A stretch of 64,000 nucleotides of DNA from Pontederia crassipes (taxonomy: Eukaryota; Streptophyta; Magnoliopsida; Commelinales; Pontederiaceae). Of this stretch, positions 47,642-59,406 are shown piece after piece. The position numbers and the translations under genes were made by a program. The notes under the pieces were generated by a model, which made no database searches, was not told the DNA's origin, and worked only from the letters and a program-made list of their open reading frames with translations. Positions within the stretch are counted from its first letter, which is position 1. Each line of letters opens with the position of its first letter. The stretch lies in contig CM060195.1 of assembly GCA_030549335.1 (NCBI GenBank), positions 24,804,874 to 24,868,873 of the forward strand, in the 5' to 3' direction.

Positions 47642-49250
47642 ATGGCATCAAGTAGTTTCGATTTTTCTGAAGGGCAATCTATTAACCATCCTCCACTTTT
47701 CAATGCCTCAAATTTTGCTTATTGGAAAATTAGGATGCAAGCCTACGTTTGTTCTGTTAATATGGGATATTATTCAAAATGGTTTTGATTTAAGTAAGAA
47801 AAATCCTTCGGAATATACTGAAGGAGAAAAACTTTTAGTAAACTTAGATTGGAAAGCTAAAAATATTTTTTATTGTGTTTTGGATCCAACGGAGTTTAAT
47901 CGTATTCTAGTTGTGGAAGTGCTAATGATATTTGGAAAAAACTCATTATTACTCATGAAGGAACGGACAGAGTTAAGGAGTCTAGATTAAATATTTTAAA
48001 TTATCAATATGATTCTTTTAAAATACTTGAAAATGAATCTATTAATGAGATGGTTGTTCGCTTCAATGATATTATAAATAGCTTAGCCTCTTTGGGCGAG
48101 ACAAGGACTAATCCTCAAAAAGTGAAAAAGTTTATCAGATCTCTCTCCTCCAAGTGGCATACAAAGAGGACGGTGATTAAAGAAAATGACTTAAACAAGT
48201 TGGACTTTGATGATCTTATAGGTTCACTCTTGACATATGAGATCGGGATCAAGGAGGATGAAGAAGCAAACACTCCAAAAAGAAAAACACTTGTATTGAA
48301 AGCAAACAAAAATGAGGAAGATACAAGTGAAGATGAGAATCTTGATGAAAAGAAGCTTTCTCTATATGCAAAGAAGCTTGACAAATATCTCAGATTCGCT
48401 AAGAAGAAGAAAGGTTATTCCAAGAGAAGATCATTAAGCAAAAGCCAAATAACTTACTTTGAATGCAAAAAGATTGAACACTACAAAAATGAATGTCCAA
48501 ATTTGGTCAAAAAGGAGAAAGATGGAGAAAGCTCAAGAAGGAAGAAAAATGTTCTCCAAGCCACTTGGGACGAAAGTGAAGATGAAGAGAATGACTTCAA
48601 CACCTCTTCCAGTGATGACGAGGAAGCCTACATATGTCTAATGGCTAATAGCCATGAGGTATCATCTAACTCCTCTAACTATAGTGATAGTGAATCTTTC
48701 AATGTGCATAAGGAGTTTAGATGTCTAATTAATAAATATGGATGCCTAAAAAAGAAATACGATGAGATAAAAATAGAGTTTAAAAATTTACAAAAGAAAA
48801 ATAAGAATGTTAAAGCATGTGAAAAGTGTGATATATTGAATAAAGAAAACTCTAGCTTAGAACTTTCAATTGAAGAATTGAAAACGGAAAATAGTGCACT
48901 AAAATCAATATGTAAAAGACAAATTGTAGAAAGTGCATATTTGAACAAAGAAATTAATCAATTGAAACTTAAACTTGAAAAATTCTCAAATGGAAGTAAA
49001 ATGTTAAACGCAATGCTTAGTGGATCTAGAATATTTTCAAACAAAAAGGGACTTAATTTCACCTCTTTTGAAAAGAAGAATGACAAAAGAATTATATTTG
49101 TTAAAGCATCGCATGATTACACAAGATCACAAATTGTTTATTTTCATTGTGGATATGAAGGGGCATTATTCTTATGATTGTAGAATTAGGAAAGGAATAA
49201 GTAAAGGAATGAAGAAAATTTGGGTCCCGAAAAGGACCATGACTAACCAA
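47642..49250 (+). pseudogene. gag of element D
   Basis: The ATG at 47642 starts MASSSFDFSEGQSINHPPLF; the frame shifts near 47760 and shifts back near 47915, two compensating indels. The main frame 48050-49177 has a gag core (FIRSLSSKWHTKRTVI), then an acidic/lysine-rich linker and a zinc knuckle, FECKKIEHYKNEC, whose first cysteine position is tyrosine. A coiled-coil-like stretch follows (about 48690-49000). A second, incomplete knuckle region near 49140-49185 is frameshifted. Long gags with coiled coils are typical of Sireviruses. Confidence 0.85.
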
Positions 49251-49318
49251 GATGGATCCAAGCAATTTTGGGTACCAAAAACATGAAACTCCTAACTTCT
49301 TTCTTGTAGGAAGCTTCT

Positions 49319-50755
49319 ATGTACAATGAATGTAAATGGTATTTGGATAGTGGATGCTCAAGACATATGACCGGCGATGCTTCAAATTTCATCAATTTGG
49401 AAAAGAAAAATGGAGGTAAAGTCACTTTTGGAGACAATAGCAAAGGAAGAGTAATTGGTATAGGTAATATTGGTAAGAATGACAAAGTGTATTTAGAAAA
49501 TGTTTGGCTTGTTGAAAATCTAAAACATAATCTAATTAGCATAAGTCAACTTTGTGATAAAAATTATTTAGTTAAATTTGAGAAGGACAAATGTTTGATA
49601 CTAGATGAAAATAACAAAGTTTTACACATGGGATTTAGGTACAATAATGTATACAAAATTGATTTTGATAACTTGAAAAATGAAAAATGTCTTAGTGTCA
49701 TGCATGATGACATAAACTTATGGCATGGGAGATTAGAACATGCAAATTATAAATTGCTAAATAAACTCTCAAATCATGAATTCGTTAGAGGCTTACCTAA
49801 GATCAAATTTGAGAAAAACAATGTTTGTGATTCATATTTAAAAGGTAAACAAATCAAAAGTTCTTTTAAATTAAAAGGAGTTATTAGTACGCATAGGGCC
49901 TTGGAACTTTTATATCTTGATTTGTTTGGGCCTATTGATGTGACTAGTTTAGGAGGAAAAAGATATGTATTTGTAATTGTTGATGATTTCTCTCGTTTCA
50001 CTTGGATAATTTTTCTCGCTAGTAAAGATGAGACTCTAAACACGTTTTCCAAATTTTCAAAAAGAGTTCAAAACGAATTTGAACAAAAGATTTCAAAAAT
50101 AAGAAGTGATCATGGAGGAGAATTTAAAAATCATAAATTTGAATCATTTTCCGAAGAAAATGGAATTACTCATAATTTTTCCACTCCTAAAACACCTCAA
50201 CAAAATGGAGTAGTAGAAAGAAAAAATAGAACTATACAAGAAATGACTAGAACAATCTTAAATGAAAGTAAATTACCAAAATATTTTTGGGCGGAAGCTG
50301 TAAACACATCTTGCTATGTTTTCAATAGAATTCTACTTAGACCTCTTGAAAAGAAAACATGTTTTGAAATATTATTTGGTAAGAAACCAAACATCTCATA
50401 TTTTAAAGTTTTTGGATGTAAATGTTATATCTTGAACATTAAAGATAAACTAGGAAAATTTGACGATAAATGTGATGATGATATTTTTCTTGATTATTCT
50501 AATACAAGCAAAACCTATAGAGTATACAACAAAGGAACATTAGTTGTTGAAGAGTCTATTAATGTTAAATTCAATGAAACCAATGATTCTTTGAGCAAAC
50601 AAGCACAGGATGATGCTGAAGAAGTAGTTGAAGTACAAAGAAAACTTGAAGTTGTGGACATAGAAGAAGCAAAAGATAACATTCCAAAGGCAGAAGAGGC
50701 AGAAGAAATGGAAATACCCCAAAGAGAAGAGAATCAAATCATCCCAAGAAATTGA
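49319..50755 (+). CDS. Protease-integrase segment of element D pol
   Basis: Open frame of 478 codons. Protease active site: WYLDSGCSRHMTGD at residues about 7-20. GAG-pre-integrase segment: LWHGRLEHANYKLLNKLS, around residue 140. Integrase core: YLDLFGPIDV and VDDFSRFTWIIF, then RSDHGGEF, then TPQQNGVVERKNRTI, which together supply the D-D-E residues. After the core comes CFEILFGKKPN and a glutamate-rich tail ending in a stop at 50755, just before the transcriptase. Part of the normal polyprotein, not an independent gene; the stop and the broken gag argue against activity. Confidence 0.85.
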   Translation: MYNECKWYLDSGCSRHMTGDASNFINLEKKNGGKVTFGDNSKGRVIGIGNIGKNDKVYLENVWLVENLKHNLISISQLCDKNYLVKFEKDKCLILDENNKVLHMGFRYNNVYKIDFDNLKNEKCLSVMHDDINLWHGRLEHANYKLLNKLSNHEFVRGLPKIKFEKNNVCDSYLKGKQIKSSFKLKGVISTHRALELLYLDLFGPIDVTSLGGKRYVFVIVDDFSRFTWIIFLASKDETLNTFSKFSKRVQNEFEQKISKIRSDHGGEFKNHKFESFSEENGITHNFSTPKTPQQNGVVERKNRTIQEMTRTILNESKLPKYFWAEAVNTSCYVFNRILLRPLEKKTCFEILFGKKPNISYFKVFGCKCYILNIKDKLGKFDDKCDDDIFLDYSNTSKTYRVYNKGTLVVEESINVKFNETNDSLSKQAQDDAEEVVEVQRKLEVVDIEEAKDNIPKAEEAEEMEIPQREENQIIPRN

Positions 50756-50759
50756 AGAC

Positions 50760-52350
50760 ATGCCTCATCACACCCACTTGATCAAGTTATAGGTGAGTTA
50801 AATGAAGGCATAAAAACTAGAAGTTCTTTAAAAAATTTATGCTTTTTCGGTTTTTCTTGCAAATTATGAGCCTAACAACATAGATGAAGCACTTGAAGAT
50901 CCAAATTGGATAAATGCAATGCATGAGAAATTAAATAACTTTGAAAGAAATCAAGTGTGGAAACTTGTAGAAAGACCCAAGGACCATCCTATCGTTGGAA
51001 CCAAATGGGTCTTTCGAAACAAGTTAGATAAAAATGATGTCATTGTGAGGAACAAGACTAGATTAGTGGCCAAGGGTTACTCACAAATTGAAGGGATTGA
51101 TTTTGATGAAACTTTTGCTCCTGTTGCTAGACTTGAGGCAATTCGAATGATTTTGACTTTTGCATGCTATAAAGGTTTTAAACTTTTCAAATGGATGTTA
51201 AATCGGCCTTCTTGAATGGTTTTATAAATGAGAAAGTTTATGTCGAACAATCTCAAAGTTTTGAAAATTCAGATTTTCCCCATCATGTTTTCAAACTCTC
51301 AAAAGCTCTTTATGGATTGAAACAAGCCTCTCGAACTTGGTATGAAAGATTGAGTTCATTTTTAATTGAAAATTATTTTCAAAAAGGGAAAGTTGACACC
51401 ACATTGTTCTTAAAACATTTTAAAAATGATATTTTAATAGTTCACATTTATGTTGATGATATTATTTATGGTGCTACTAATGAATGCATATGCAAAGAGT
51501 TTGAAACTCTTATGCAACAAGAATTTAAAATGAGTCTTGTAGGAGAACTCACCTTCTTTCTAGGCCTACAAGTAAAACAATCCAAGGAAGGTATTTTCTT
51601 AATTAAGAAAAATATACAAGGGAACTATTCAAAAGATTCGGGATGAACGAATGCAAGATGAAAAAGGCAAGTCCATTGATCAAAAAAGGTACAGAGGTAT
51701 GATTGATAGTTTGCTCTACTTGACGGCATCTAGGCTGGATATAATGTTTAGTGTGTGTTTGTGTGCTAAATTTCAATCCGCCCCCAAAGAATCGCACTTA
51801 ATTGTTGTAAAAAGAATATTGCGTTATTTAAAGCATACAAGTAACTTAGGCATTTGGTATGATAGAAATTCCCCATTTGAATTGCATGCCTACACCGATG
51901 CGGATTTTGCCGGGTGTAAAGTTGATAGAAAAAGCACTAGTGGGATGTGTTGTTTTCTTGGTAGCTCTCTTATTTCATAGGCTAGCAAGAAATAAAACTC
52001 CATCGCACTATCTACCGCCGAGGTCGAATATATAGCCGTCGGTAGTTGTTGTGCACAAATACCATGGGTGAAACAATAATTACTTGATTATTGAGTAAAT
52101 TATTCAAATGTACCCATGAAGTGCGATAACACAAGTGCTATAGAAATGACCAAAAATCCAATTCAACACTCTAGGACTAAACACATTAACTTACGATATC
52201 ATTTTATTAGAGAACATGTAACCCTTAAGGATATCGCCATTGAACATGTGTCCACCGAAGTTCAACTTGCAGACTTATTTATAAACCCTTAAATGAAGAA
52301 CGATTTTGCATGCTTAGAAGGGAATTAGGGATGATTAACTCTTGATTGCA
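50760..52350 (+). pseudogene. Reverse transcriptase and RNase H of element D
   Basis: Starts within 50860-50919 (EALEDPNWINAM-like sequence), then WVFRNKLDKND and FAPVARLEAIRMIL. The frame shifts near 51200 and continues MDVKSAFLNG, ALYGLKQASRTW and the catalytic YVDD at 51449-51460, intact. Another shift occurs near 51645. RNase H has AYTDADFAGCKVDRKSTSG, then stops within the ALSTAEVEYIA part, and ends near 52340. The KFGM segment between the two domains is partly deleted. Confidence 0.87.
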
Positions 52351-52882
52351 TATCAATTCAAACTAAAAGTGACTTGGTTATACAATATCACTTTTAACAT
52401 GAATTGAACATTAAAAGTGTTGCACAACACTTACATCTGTATGATCCTTTTTGGAATATGATTTTTTATATTTTTTAATGAGTTTAAATGGTTCAAAATT
52501 TGAAAAATATAGGGATCGGTCGATCTATAGAATAGACCAGTCGACTAGACCGTCTGACTTCTCCCTCTCCTTCTATTTCCTCCCTAACTCCGATTGCCGT
52601 CTCTTCCTCTCTTTTTCCGGTCTCCCTCTCTCTCTTTCCCTCTCCGGCGCCCTGTCACCGTCGGCTTTATCTCTCTCCCTCGACCAGTCTCTCTCTCTCC
52701 GGCCTGTCCCACTACCATCGCCGGTCGATCTCTCTCTCTGTCAGCCATCTCTTTTTACCTCCCTCATCGTTCGTCGGAAACACAAATTCCGGCGACCCGC
52801 TGACCTTTTTGCCTTTTTTGGATTTGCATCGACTCACTGTTCTGACCTTGCGTTCTTTTTTAGACCACCATTATTGAATCCC

Positions 52883-54210
52883 ATGGCCGACAATGATGGC
52901 TATTTGCGTACTAAGTTGGTCTTTAAGAGTCGTCGTCATCTTTCTAGCTCCGGTGGCACCATTCATGTCCTCCGACAAGAACCTGAACCTGAACCTGAAC
53001 CCGAGCCCCCTAGACGTAGCCGTGGACGAGGACGATCCCGTGGACGTACTCGTCAATCATCTTCCACTGAGCCCATTGAGTTTGATAGCCATCTTTTTGT
53101 CTCTAGGGAAGTCTCCGCCAGTTTTGAAGCATTGTACGCCTCTCGCGAAGTCCGGCGTGCCTATACCATTGATTGGGACGCTCTGAACATTCCAGATGTT
53201 CAAGAGATGTTCGCAACCATCGGTTGGCTGCCACTTCTCTCACTCACAGACATGTGTATCCTCGTCTTGTTCATCATTTTTATGCGAACATGACAGTCAC
53301 CCGAGAGTCCATTATTTCCTATGTCCTTGGTGTACTCATTCGATTGGACCCTAACCATCTCTGTCATATCTTTGGCGTGGCATGTCCCTTACCTGGCCTT
53401 TACTCATTTGTTACCCACGGCTGACCTTTCGATTATCTTCCTATAGCCGATGGCATTCGTACGGTTTTTGCTGGACAGGATGTTCAGTATACCGTCGAAA
53501 CGGCCCATCGACATCTTCATCCGATCATGAAGATGGCACATCACCTTCTCAGTCGCATGATCACTCTCCGAGCTGGGCATTATACAGAGGTCACTCACTT
53601 CGACCTCTTCTTTCTTCACTGTATTTGTATCTGTGATGCCTTGTTTCTTCACTTCGGCCATTACGTCTTCTATCATATGGACTATACTTTTCAAAAGATT
53701 TCCTCTGGTGCTCGTGGTCGATATCACTTATACTTTGGTGCCTGGATTACGAGGATTTTACTCCATTCTGGAGTCGAGATTCCTGCAGACGAGGAGTACA
53801 TTCGACCTCGACCCACTGACGTCATTGGCTCCGGGACCCTGCACCGGAAGGGTCTTAAGTTTAGTGAGCAAGCAGCGCCAGAATCTGATGATTGAGATGA
53901 TGCCACAAATGGCGAGCCAGCCTCGAGGGCGACTCAGGAGGCACCTGAGGCCGGCCCCAGCTTCTCGCCACCATCGACATCCGCTAAGCAGTTTGGACCT
54001 TCTCAGCATAGTTCTTCCGACTTCCATGGCGTCTATGACTTCACAGCTCTTTCACAACAGGTGGCTGCAGACCATCGTATGACCCAGATAGATCGACATG
54101 TTCGACGGATGGAGCGTGACTCCCGCTATCTTGTTGGATCGCTACAGGCCTATTATGCATCACAGGGATTTGTTCCACCCGTAGCTCGAGAGGATGATAG
54201 TCCTGATTAG
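52883..54210 (+). pseudogene. Extra ORF of element D between pol and 3' LTR (plant transposon-protein / Sirevirus ORF3 type)
   Basis: The ATG at 52883 begins MADNDGYLRTKLVFKSRR. A proline-glutamate repeat and an Arg/Gly-rich stretch (RRSRGRGRSRGRTR) follow, then a globular part: FATIGWLPLLSL, after a frameshift near 53250 YPRLVHHFYANM, and VLGVLIRLDPNHLCHIFGV. Two TGA codons (53422, 53893) interrupt it before the TAG at 54208. The order resembles the domain annotated as putative plant transposon protein (Transposase_32-like) found in many plant retroelements; in Sireviruses the position is that of the so-called env-like gene. I see no clear signal peptide or fusion motif. The upstream frame to 52451 is serine/leucine low complexity and probably untranslated. 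Confidence 0.65.
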
Positions 54211-54243
54211 GAGTAGTTGGGATATCTCCATCTTTGATGATGT

Positions 54244-54625
54244 CAAAAGGGGGAGAAGTCTAGTCTAGGACGATGCTATGTGTCTCATGTATCTTAGTAT
54301 GCTTACATTTGTATCGTGTGCATATCGTGCACCATTTTGTAGTGACTTCAGTCACATTTGTTAGTGCATGATGTTTTATTTAGTATGTAATGTAATGACT
54401 TTTCTTATATGATGACTTCTTTGATTTCATATTTGATTCCATATTTATATGTTCATATTAATTATGAAACTATAAATGTCATCGATCTAGGGGGAGAATA
54501 AAAATTTATATGCATAAATGTAGGGGGAGCTTATTTCTTCATTTATATATAAAACTTACATTTCAATTTACTTCTTTCTTCTCCTTATCATCCAATTAAT
54601 TTGCCATCATCAAAAAGGGGGAGAT
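54244..54625 (+). repeat. Repeated polypurine tracts before the 3' LTR of element D
   Basis: AGGGGGAGA/C occurs near 54248, 54490, 54523 and 54614, the last (AAAAAGGGGGAGAT) touching the 3' LTR at 54626. The last is the likely plus-strand primer; multiple copies are a known Sirevirus trait. Confidence 0.85.
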
Positions 54626-55694
54626 TGTTGAATACCATGTTTTGATGATAACAAATTAAATGGATCTAAAAAGTTACTAATCTACTCTAGAGTAATGATA
54701 ATACATGTGTAGGATTGATATGAACAGATTCGCAGAAGAAATCGGCAAATTAAAAGTCGAAAAGGAAAATTCAGACACGACCGATCGACCGACCAGAAGA
54801 ACCGGTCGATTAATATTTTGTGAAAGGAAAGACGACAAGATACCGGTCGACACATCGGTCGACCAACCAGAAGCATCGGTCGACTGATATTCGGTGGAAG
54901 AAAAGACGACAAGATGTCAGTCGACGTCGAGACTATACCGATCGATAGACCGATCGACGTCGAGACATTACCGATCGTTATATCGGTCGAAGGACCGGTC
55001 GACCGGACAGAGTCCAAGTGCAGAAATAAGACAACGGTCACATAGACCGGTCGACCGGCCCATCCCACCGGTCGACCAACCCTTCAGTCAAATGAACAGT
55101 AATGGCTAGAATTTTGAGGAGAAAAATGGGGGAGACTTTTTGAACGGATTCTCTCCCCTAGGAGCCTATAAAAGGAGTGCCAAAGCCTGAAGAAAATTCA
55201 TCCAAGCAAGAAGGAACATCCTAGAGCTCCTCACAAGTTTTTTTAGCATAGAATTGCAATTTCTTCCCTTTTCTTTTCTTAGCCTTGAGTGTGAAGGAAA
55301 AAGTTTTGTAAAAGAAAAGAGTTAGAGGGAAACATTCATTTTCTGAAATATAGTGAGATTGAGAGCTCCTTGTAAGAGAGGTGTGCCTTGCCTCTTGAGC
55401 GGAGAAGAAGGTGTGATTGTATTAAGATGGTTGTTCTCTCCCTACAAGAAAAGAGAAAGATAGTGAATCTCCGACGGTCTCGAGGTAGAGAAGTCGGAGC
55501 GGGGACGTAGGCCAAAGCGTTGAGGCCGAACCTCGTCAATATATCGTGTCTTCTTGTGTTTGTTCTTCATTCTTCGTCTACGCATTATCTTTATTTGCTT
55601 GTGATCGGATTTATCATTTTTCTCCGAATGTGAATTTTTGAAAAATCTAATTTCACCAATTCACCACCCCCCTCTTGGTGCTTTCGATCCTACA
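54626..55694 (+). repeat. 3' LTR of element D
   Basis: Starts TGTTGAATACC and ends CGATCCTACA. It has fewer palindrome copies than the 5' LTR (about 36 bp shorter in total). TATAAAAG recurs near 55165. Confidence 0.92.
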
Positions 55695-56450
55695 TATATG
55701 TCATACCATGCCATTTTTTTATAACTCATAAATTGTTATATTATGATTAACATGTAGATCATATGCTAAGTAGATGTCCTGTATATCTTTCTTTTTTCTA
55801 TATATGAAATTGAATATGCATATTATGTAGAATACTACTTAAATAATTCATTGCATGATTTTTAAATACTCTAAATGGAAAATATTGTACCCTGAATCCA
55901 TGTAGGTAACTAAAGATTATGGACGAATAATGACTCAGCTCATGACGACATAATTGCACATGGCACATTAATGAATAAAGTCATGAGTAATTAAATTTTC
56001 TATATTAGAGATGATAAACTATTTATGTTAGAAAGTTTTATGAATAATTGATGGCACATGTATATTTCTATGTGGACATTATGTCATAATTGTTTTATGA
56101 TAGTATTATGGTGAAAAGATGGTTTTTATTTTATTTTACTAATTATATTTTTTTTATTTATGTTAAATCATTGATACTAACAAACGTAAAATTCCTTTAA
56201 ATTTCACTAATTTTAAAATTGAATTTCCAGGATGTTATATTTTCATATTTATTTATGTATGATAATTGAATGATAAGTCACCTAGAAAATATTGTACATA
56301 TTTAGAATTGAATAAATGTTACAATTACAACATAACATTGAGAACTCTTATGTATTAGAATTTTATGGACTTAAGTATTTTAATTATATAGATTTGATTA
56401 AAAAATTTTAATTTGTTAACTTATTATTATTATTATTATTATTATTATCA
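55695..56450. other. AT-rich sequence ending in a TTA microsatellite
   Basis: No gene seen. The TTA run at 56421-56449 abuts a GC-rich segment. Confidence 0.5.
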
Positions 56451-57340
56451 CCCTTTATTGTCCTCCTCCCTTCTGTCGGATGCGGATCCGATGACCGCGT
56501 TCAATTTGCATGGTTCAACATCACAAAATCGGCCCGACGACACTAGTTCAACATCACAAATGTTCCCATGCCCTAATTTCTGAATTGACGATGTGCGGCC
56601 ATCGACACCTAGAGGCCAGCGCATACCGACCTCCCTAAATCAACACCCGAAGGCCAATGCATATCGAACCTCCCTGCGTTTCTGCCAGTGGAAGTTCATA
56701 ATCTCTCCAGGCCGCGATCAAGCTCCCACCGCCGCACTCTGCTCTGGCAACCATGACAGTTGTTCAATTCGCCGGCGAATCATCCAGAAAATCCAACATA
56801 TGCGAACCTAGGGCATCGAACTATAGTTGATCCGTCCAGGACAGCACATCTCCACCTGCGAATCCTAAGGAAGCCCTTCTTATGACGATTCTCCCACCAT
56901 GAATGGTCGATCCGACGACCACCACCTCCACCCCTACCGATTCGGTGACCACCATCGAAAGCTTACAAAACAAAACCCCTGCTGATCTGACAATCACCAC
57001 CCAAGCAGGTGAATCGAAGCTGCTTGGCGAACGAAATCGCAAGTCGATTTCGGTCCCGCGAGATCGCGCGCCCCAAATTGTGTGAATCACCCGTCGAGGA
57101 CTTTTCGCTAGCTTAATCAACTTCATGTGAATCGATATCTTCGTCGTTGCCACATAGTCTTTGCCGCCACCCTGAGGTCATCGTCGCCGCATGTCGCGGC
57201 CACGAGTTCCCCTTTTTTCTTTGATTTTTTTCGTTGAACCGCACACATCTTTTTCCCTCAATGAATCGAATCGTCCATTTTTCACGGGGAGGAGGGTCCT
57301 CCCCACTTAGAGGGGGAGGGACCCATTAAATCTTATTATT
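56451..57340. other. Unidentified GC-rich segment between two TTA runs
   Basis: The GC content rises abruptly after the TTA run at 56421-56449 and falls at a second TTA run (57333-57348). Short frames exist (56593-56811 on +, 56821-57153 on -), but none has a motif I recognise. It could be a captured gene fragment in a retroposed or Pack-type element, or old 5' leader sequence. I see no terminal inverted repeat. Confidence 0.35.
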
Positions 57341-57402
57341 ATTATTATACTTGCGAATGAACGAGACAAAAAATCTCCATTCACAAATTTTCGGAATGTT
57401 AA

Positions 57403-57829
57403 TGTTACGAAAAGAGGGAGAGAGGGATCGCACGAAACACAGGAGAACGCGAAGAGGAAAAACGGTGGTGACTCTTTGTTATGAAAAAATGATTATTACA
57501 AGGATGGGTCTCTATCTAGACCCCTAGGGAGTTTATATAGGCACTCCCTTTGACAGATGATAGGAATTACATACGGATTGAGGCTCTAAATAAATCCCGT
57601 GAAAATAGGACACATATCTCGTGATAAGAAAATAAATCAAATCAGAATCACATACAGAATACCCCTAAAAATTTTCGCGCAGGGGGCTTCGCCCCCTCGC
57701 AACCCCCGCAAGGGGGATCCCCCCCTTGACCTCCCATAGGTTCGCTGATTGGGCAGCGAGACCCCTGAAGGGGGAATTCTGTTGAAGTGCCTGATTATGT
57801 AGGGGATAAATTGGGTTCAGATTCAAGGT
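57403..57829 (-). repeat. 3' LTR of element E
   Basis: Plus-strand TGTTACGAAAAGAGGG to GGGTTCA. It contains a TATATAAAC box on the - strand (57531-57540) and a C/G-rich stem-loop-like stretch (GCAGGGGGCTTCGCCCCC) near 57680-57697. Confidence 0.87.
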
Positions 57830-57911
57830 ATTATTAACAAATCTCTATCTTGACTTAAATCATCTTTAGAGCACAAAGTACCATGCCACCGTTAATCTCA
57901 CCTTGGAGCTA

Positions 57912-59340
57912 TTACCAAGTGTTAATGTTAATCAAGTCCAAACAATGCTGAAACTTGCCATGAGGAACAGATTTGGTGAACATATTAGCTGGATTGTCTT
58001 CAGTGTCAATCCTCTTCACCTTGATCATCTTCTCAGTGCGGATGAAGTGATACCTGACATCAATGTGTTTGGTTCTTTCATGATGTAGTTGATCCTTGGC
58101 TAAACATATTGCACTTAGACTATCACAGTGCACTATAGCCTGCTCTTGATGTAATCCGAAATCTCCAACCAAGTTTTTTAACCAGATGCCTTCCTTGGTA
58201 GCTTCTGTCAGTGCCATGTATTCAGCCTCTGTGGTAGACAGTGTAACTGATGGCTGAAGTGTGGCCTTCCAACTAATAACTGAACTACCCAAAATGAAGT
58301 AATAACCTGTCATAGATCGTCTTCCATCAACATGTCCGGCATAGTTTGAATCTGAGTACCCTGCAACCAAACACTCTTTATCACTTCTATAGATGAGGCC
58401 AATATCAGATGTTCCTCTCAGATGATTCGCTTCACTGCTTGCCAGTGCTCTTTTCCTAGATCGCTCATGAACATGTTGACAACACTAACTGGATGAGTAA
58501 TGTTCGGTCTTGTGCAAATCATGGCATACATCAGACTTCCAACTGCACTAGCATATGAAACTCGAGACATGTACTCCTTCTCTCCTTTTGATTTTGGTGC
58601 GAAGGCAACAGAAAGATGAACATTTGCACCTGATGGAGTATTCAAAGGCTTCGCTCCAAACATTCCAAATCTGGATAAAATCTTCTCAATATAACTTTTC
58701 TGAGATAAGAAGATTTTACCCTGTGTGTGATCTCTTAGAATTTCCATTCCCAAAATCTTCTGTGCTGCACCAAAATTTTTCATGTCGAATTCTGCACTGA
58801 GGAGCTTCTTTAGATTCTGAATATCTGCCATGTCTCTGGCAACGATAAGCATATCGTCAACATACAAGAGCAAATAGATGGTGAATCCATCCTTCACCTT
58901 CTTGTGATATACACAGCAATCATAGGGACTTCGGCCGAATTCCTTACTGATCATGAAGCTATCGAACCTCTTGTACTATTGTCTGGAAGACTGCTTCAAG
59001 CTATACAAAGTTTTTTTCAGTCTGCAAACTTGACTCTCCTTTCCTGGAATGGAGAATCCCTCTGGTTGACTCATAAGAATTTATTCTTCAAGTTTTCCAT
59101 GGAGAAAAGCAGTCTTCACATCCAGTTGCTCGATGTCTAAATTCTGATGTGCTACAAGGGCAAGTAGCACCCTGATTGAAGTATGCCTAACAACATGTGA
59201 GAATATCTCATTGTAGTCCACACCTTCTTTCTGACTATAACCTTTAGCAACCAGCCTTTGTATCTTGTGCCTTCAACTCCTGGAATTTTAACTTTCTTCT
59301 TGAATATTCATTTACAGCCAACGACCTTTCTGCCTTTAGG
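57912..59340 (-). pseudogene. Reverse transcriptase and RNase H of element E
   Basis: The 178-codon frame 58954-58418 has LLLYVDDMLIVARD (catalytic YVDD intact), LGMEILRDHTQGKIFLSQ, and VGSLMYAMICTRPNI. After a frame change, RNase H (58370-57912) has GYSDSNYAGHVDGRRSMTGY and LSTTEAEYMALTEA, ending KFQHCLDLININTW. The N-terminal half (59340-58955) is interrupted by stops. Confidence 0.88.
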
Positions 59341-59406
59341 AAACTTGACCAGCTTCTATGTCTGATTCTTGTGAAGAGATTACATCTCCTCACTCATAGC
59401 AGCAAT

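Larger units (their letters stand above)
46482..55694 (+). mobile_element. Sirevirus (Ty1/copia) LTR retrotransposon D, full structure, defective coding
   Basis: Both LTRs start TGTTGAAT and end CTACA; TATAT occurs on both sides (46477-46481 and 55695-55699). The internal order gag, protease, integrase, reverse transcriptase, RNase H is that of Ty1/copia. An extra frame lies between pol and the 3' LTR, and several polypurine tracts precede the 3' LTR, both hallmarks of Sireviruses. At 9.2 kb the length is normal. Integrase lies in one open frame, but gag, the transcriptase and the extra frame are broken. Confidence 0.93.

Noticed and set aside
52451-52882. Upstream extension of the third Sirevirus ORF, rich in serine and leucine, as a signal peptide or membrane region
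   Set aside because: It is a CTCTCT-type low-complexity tract; the ATG at 52883 gives a more typical start and composition.
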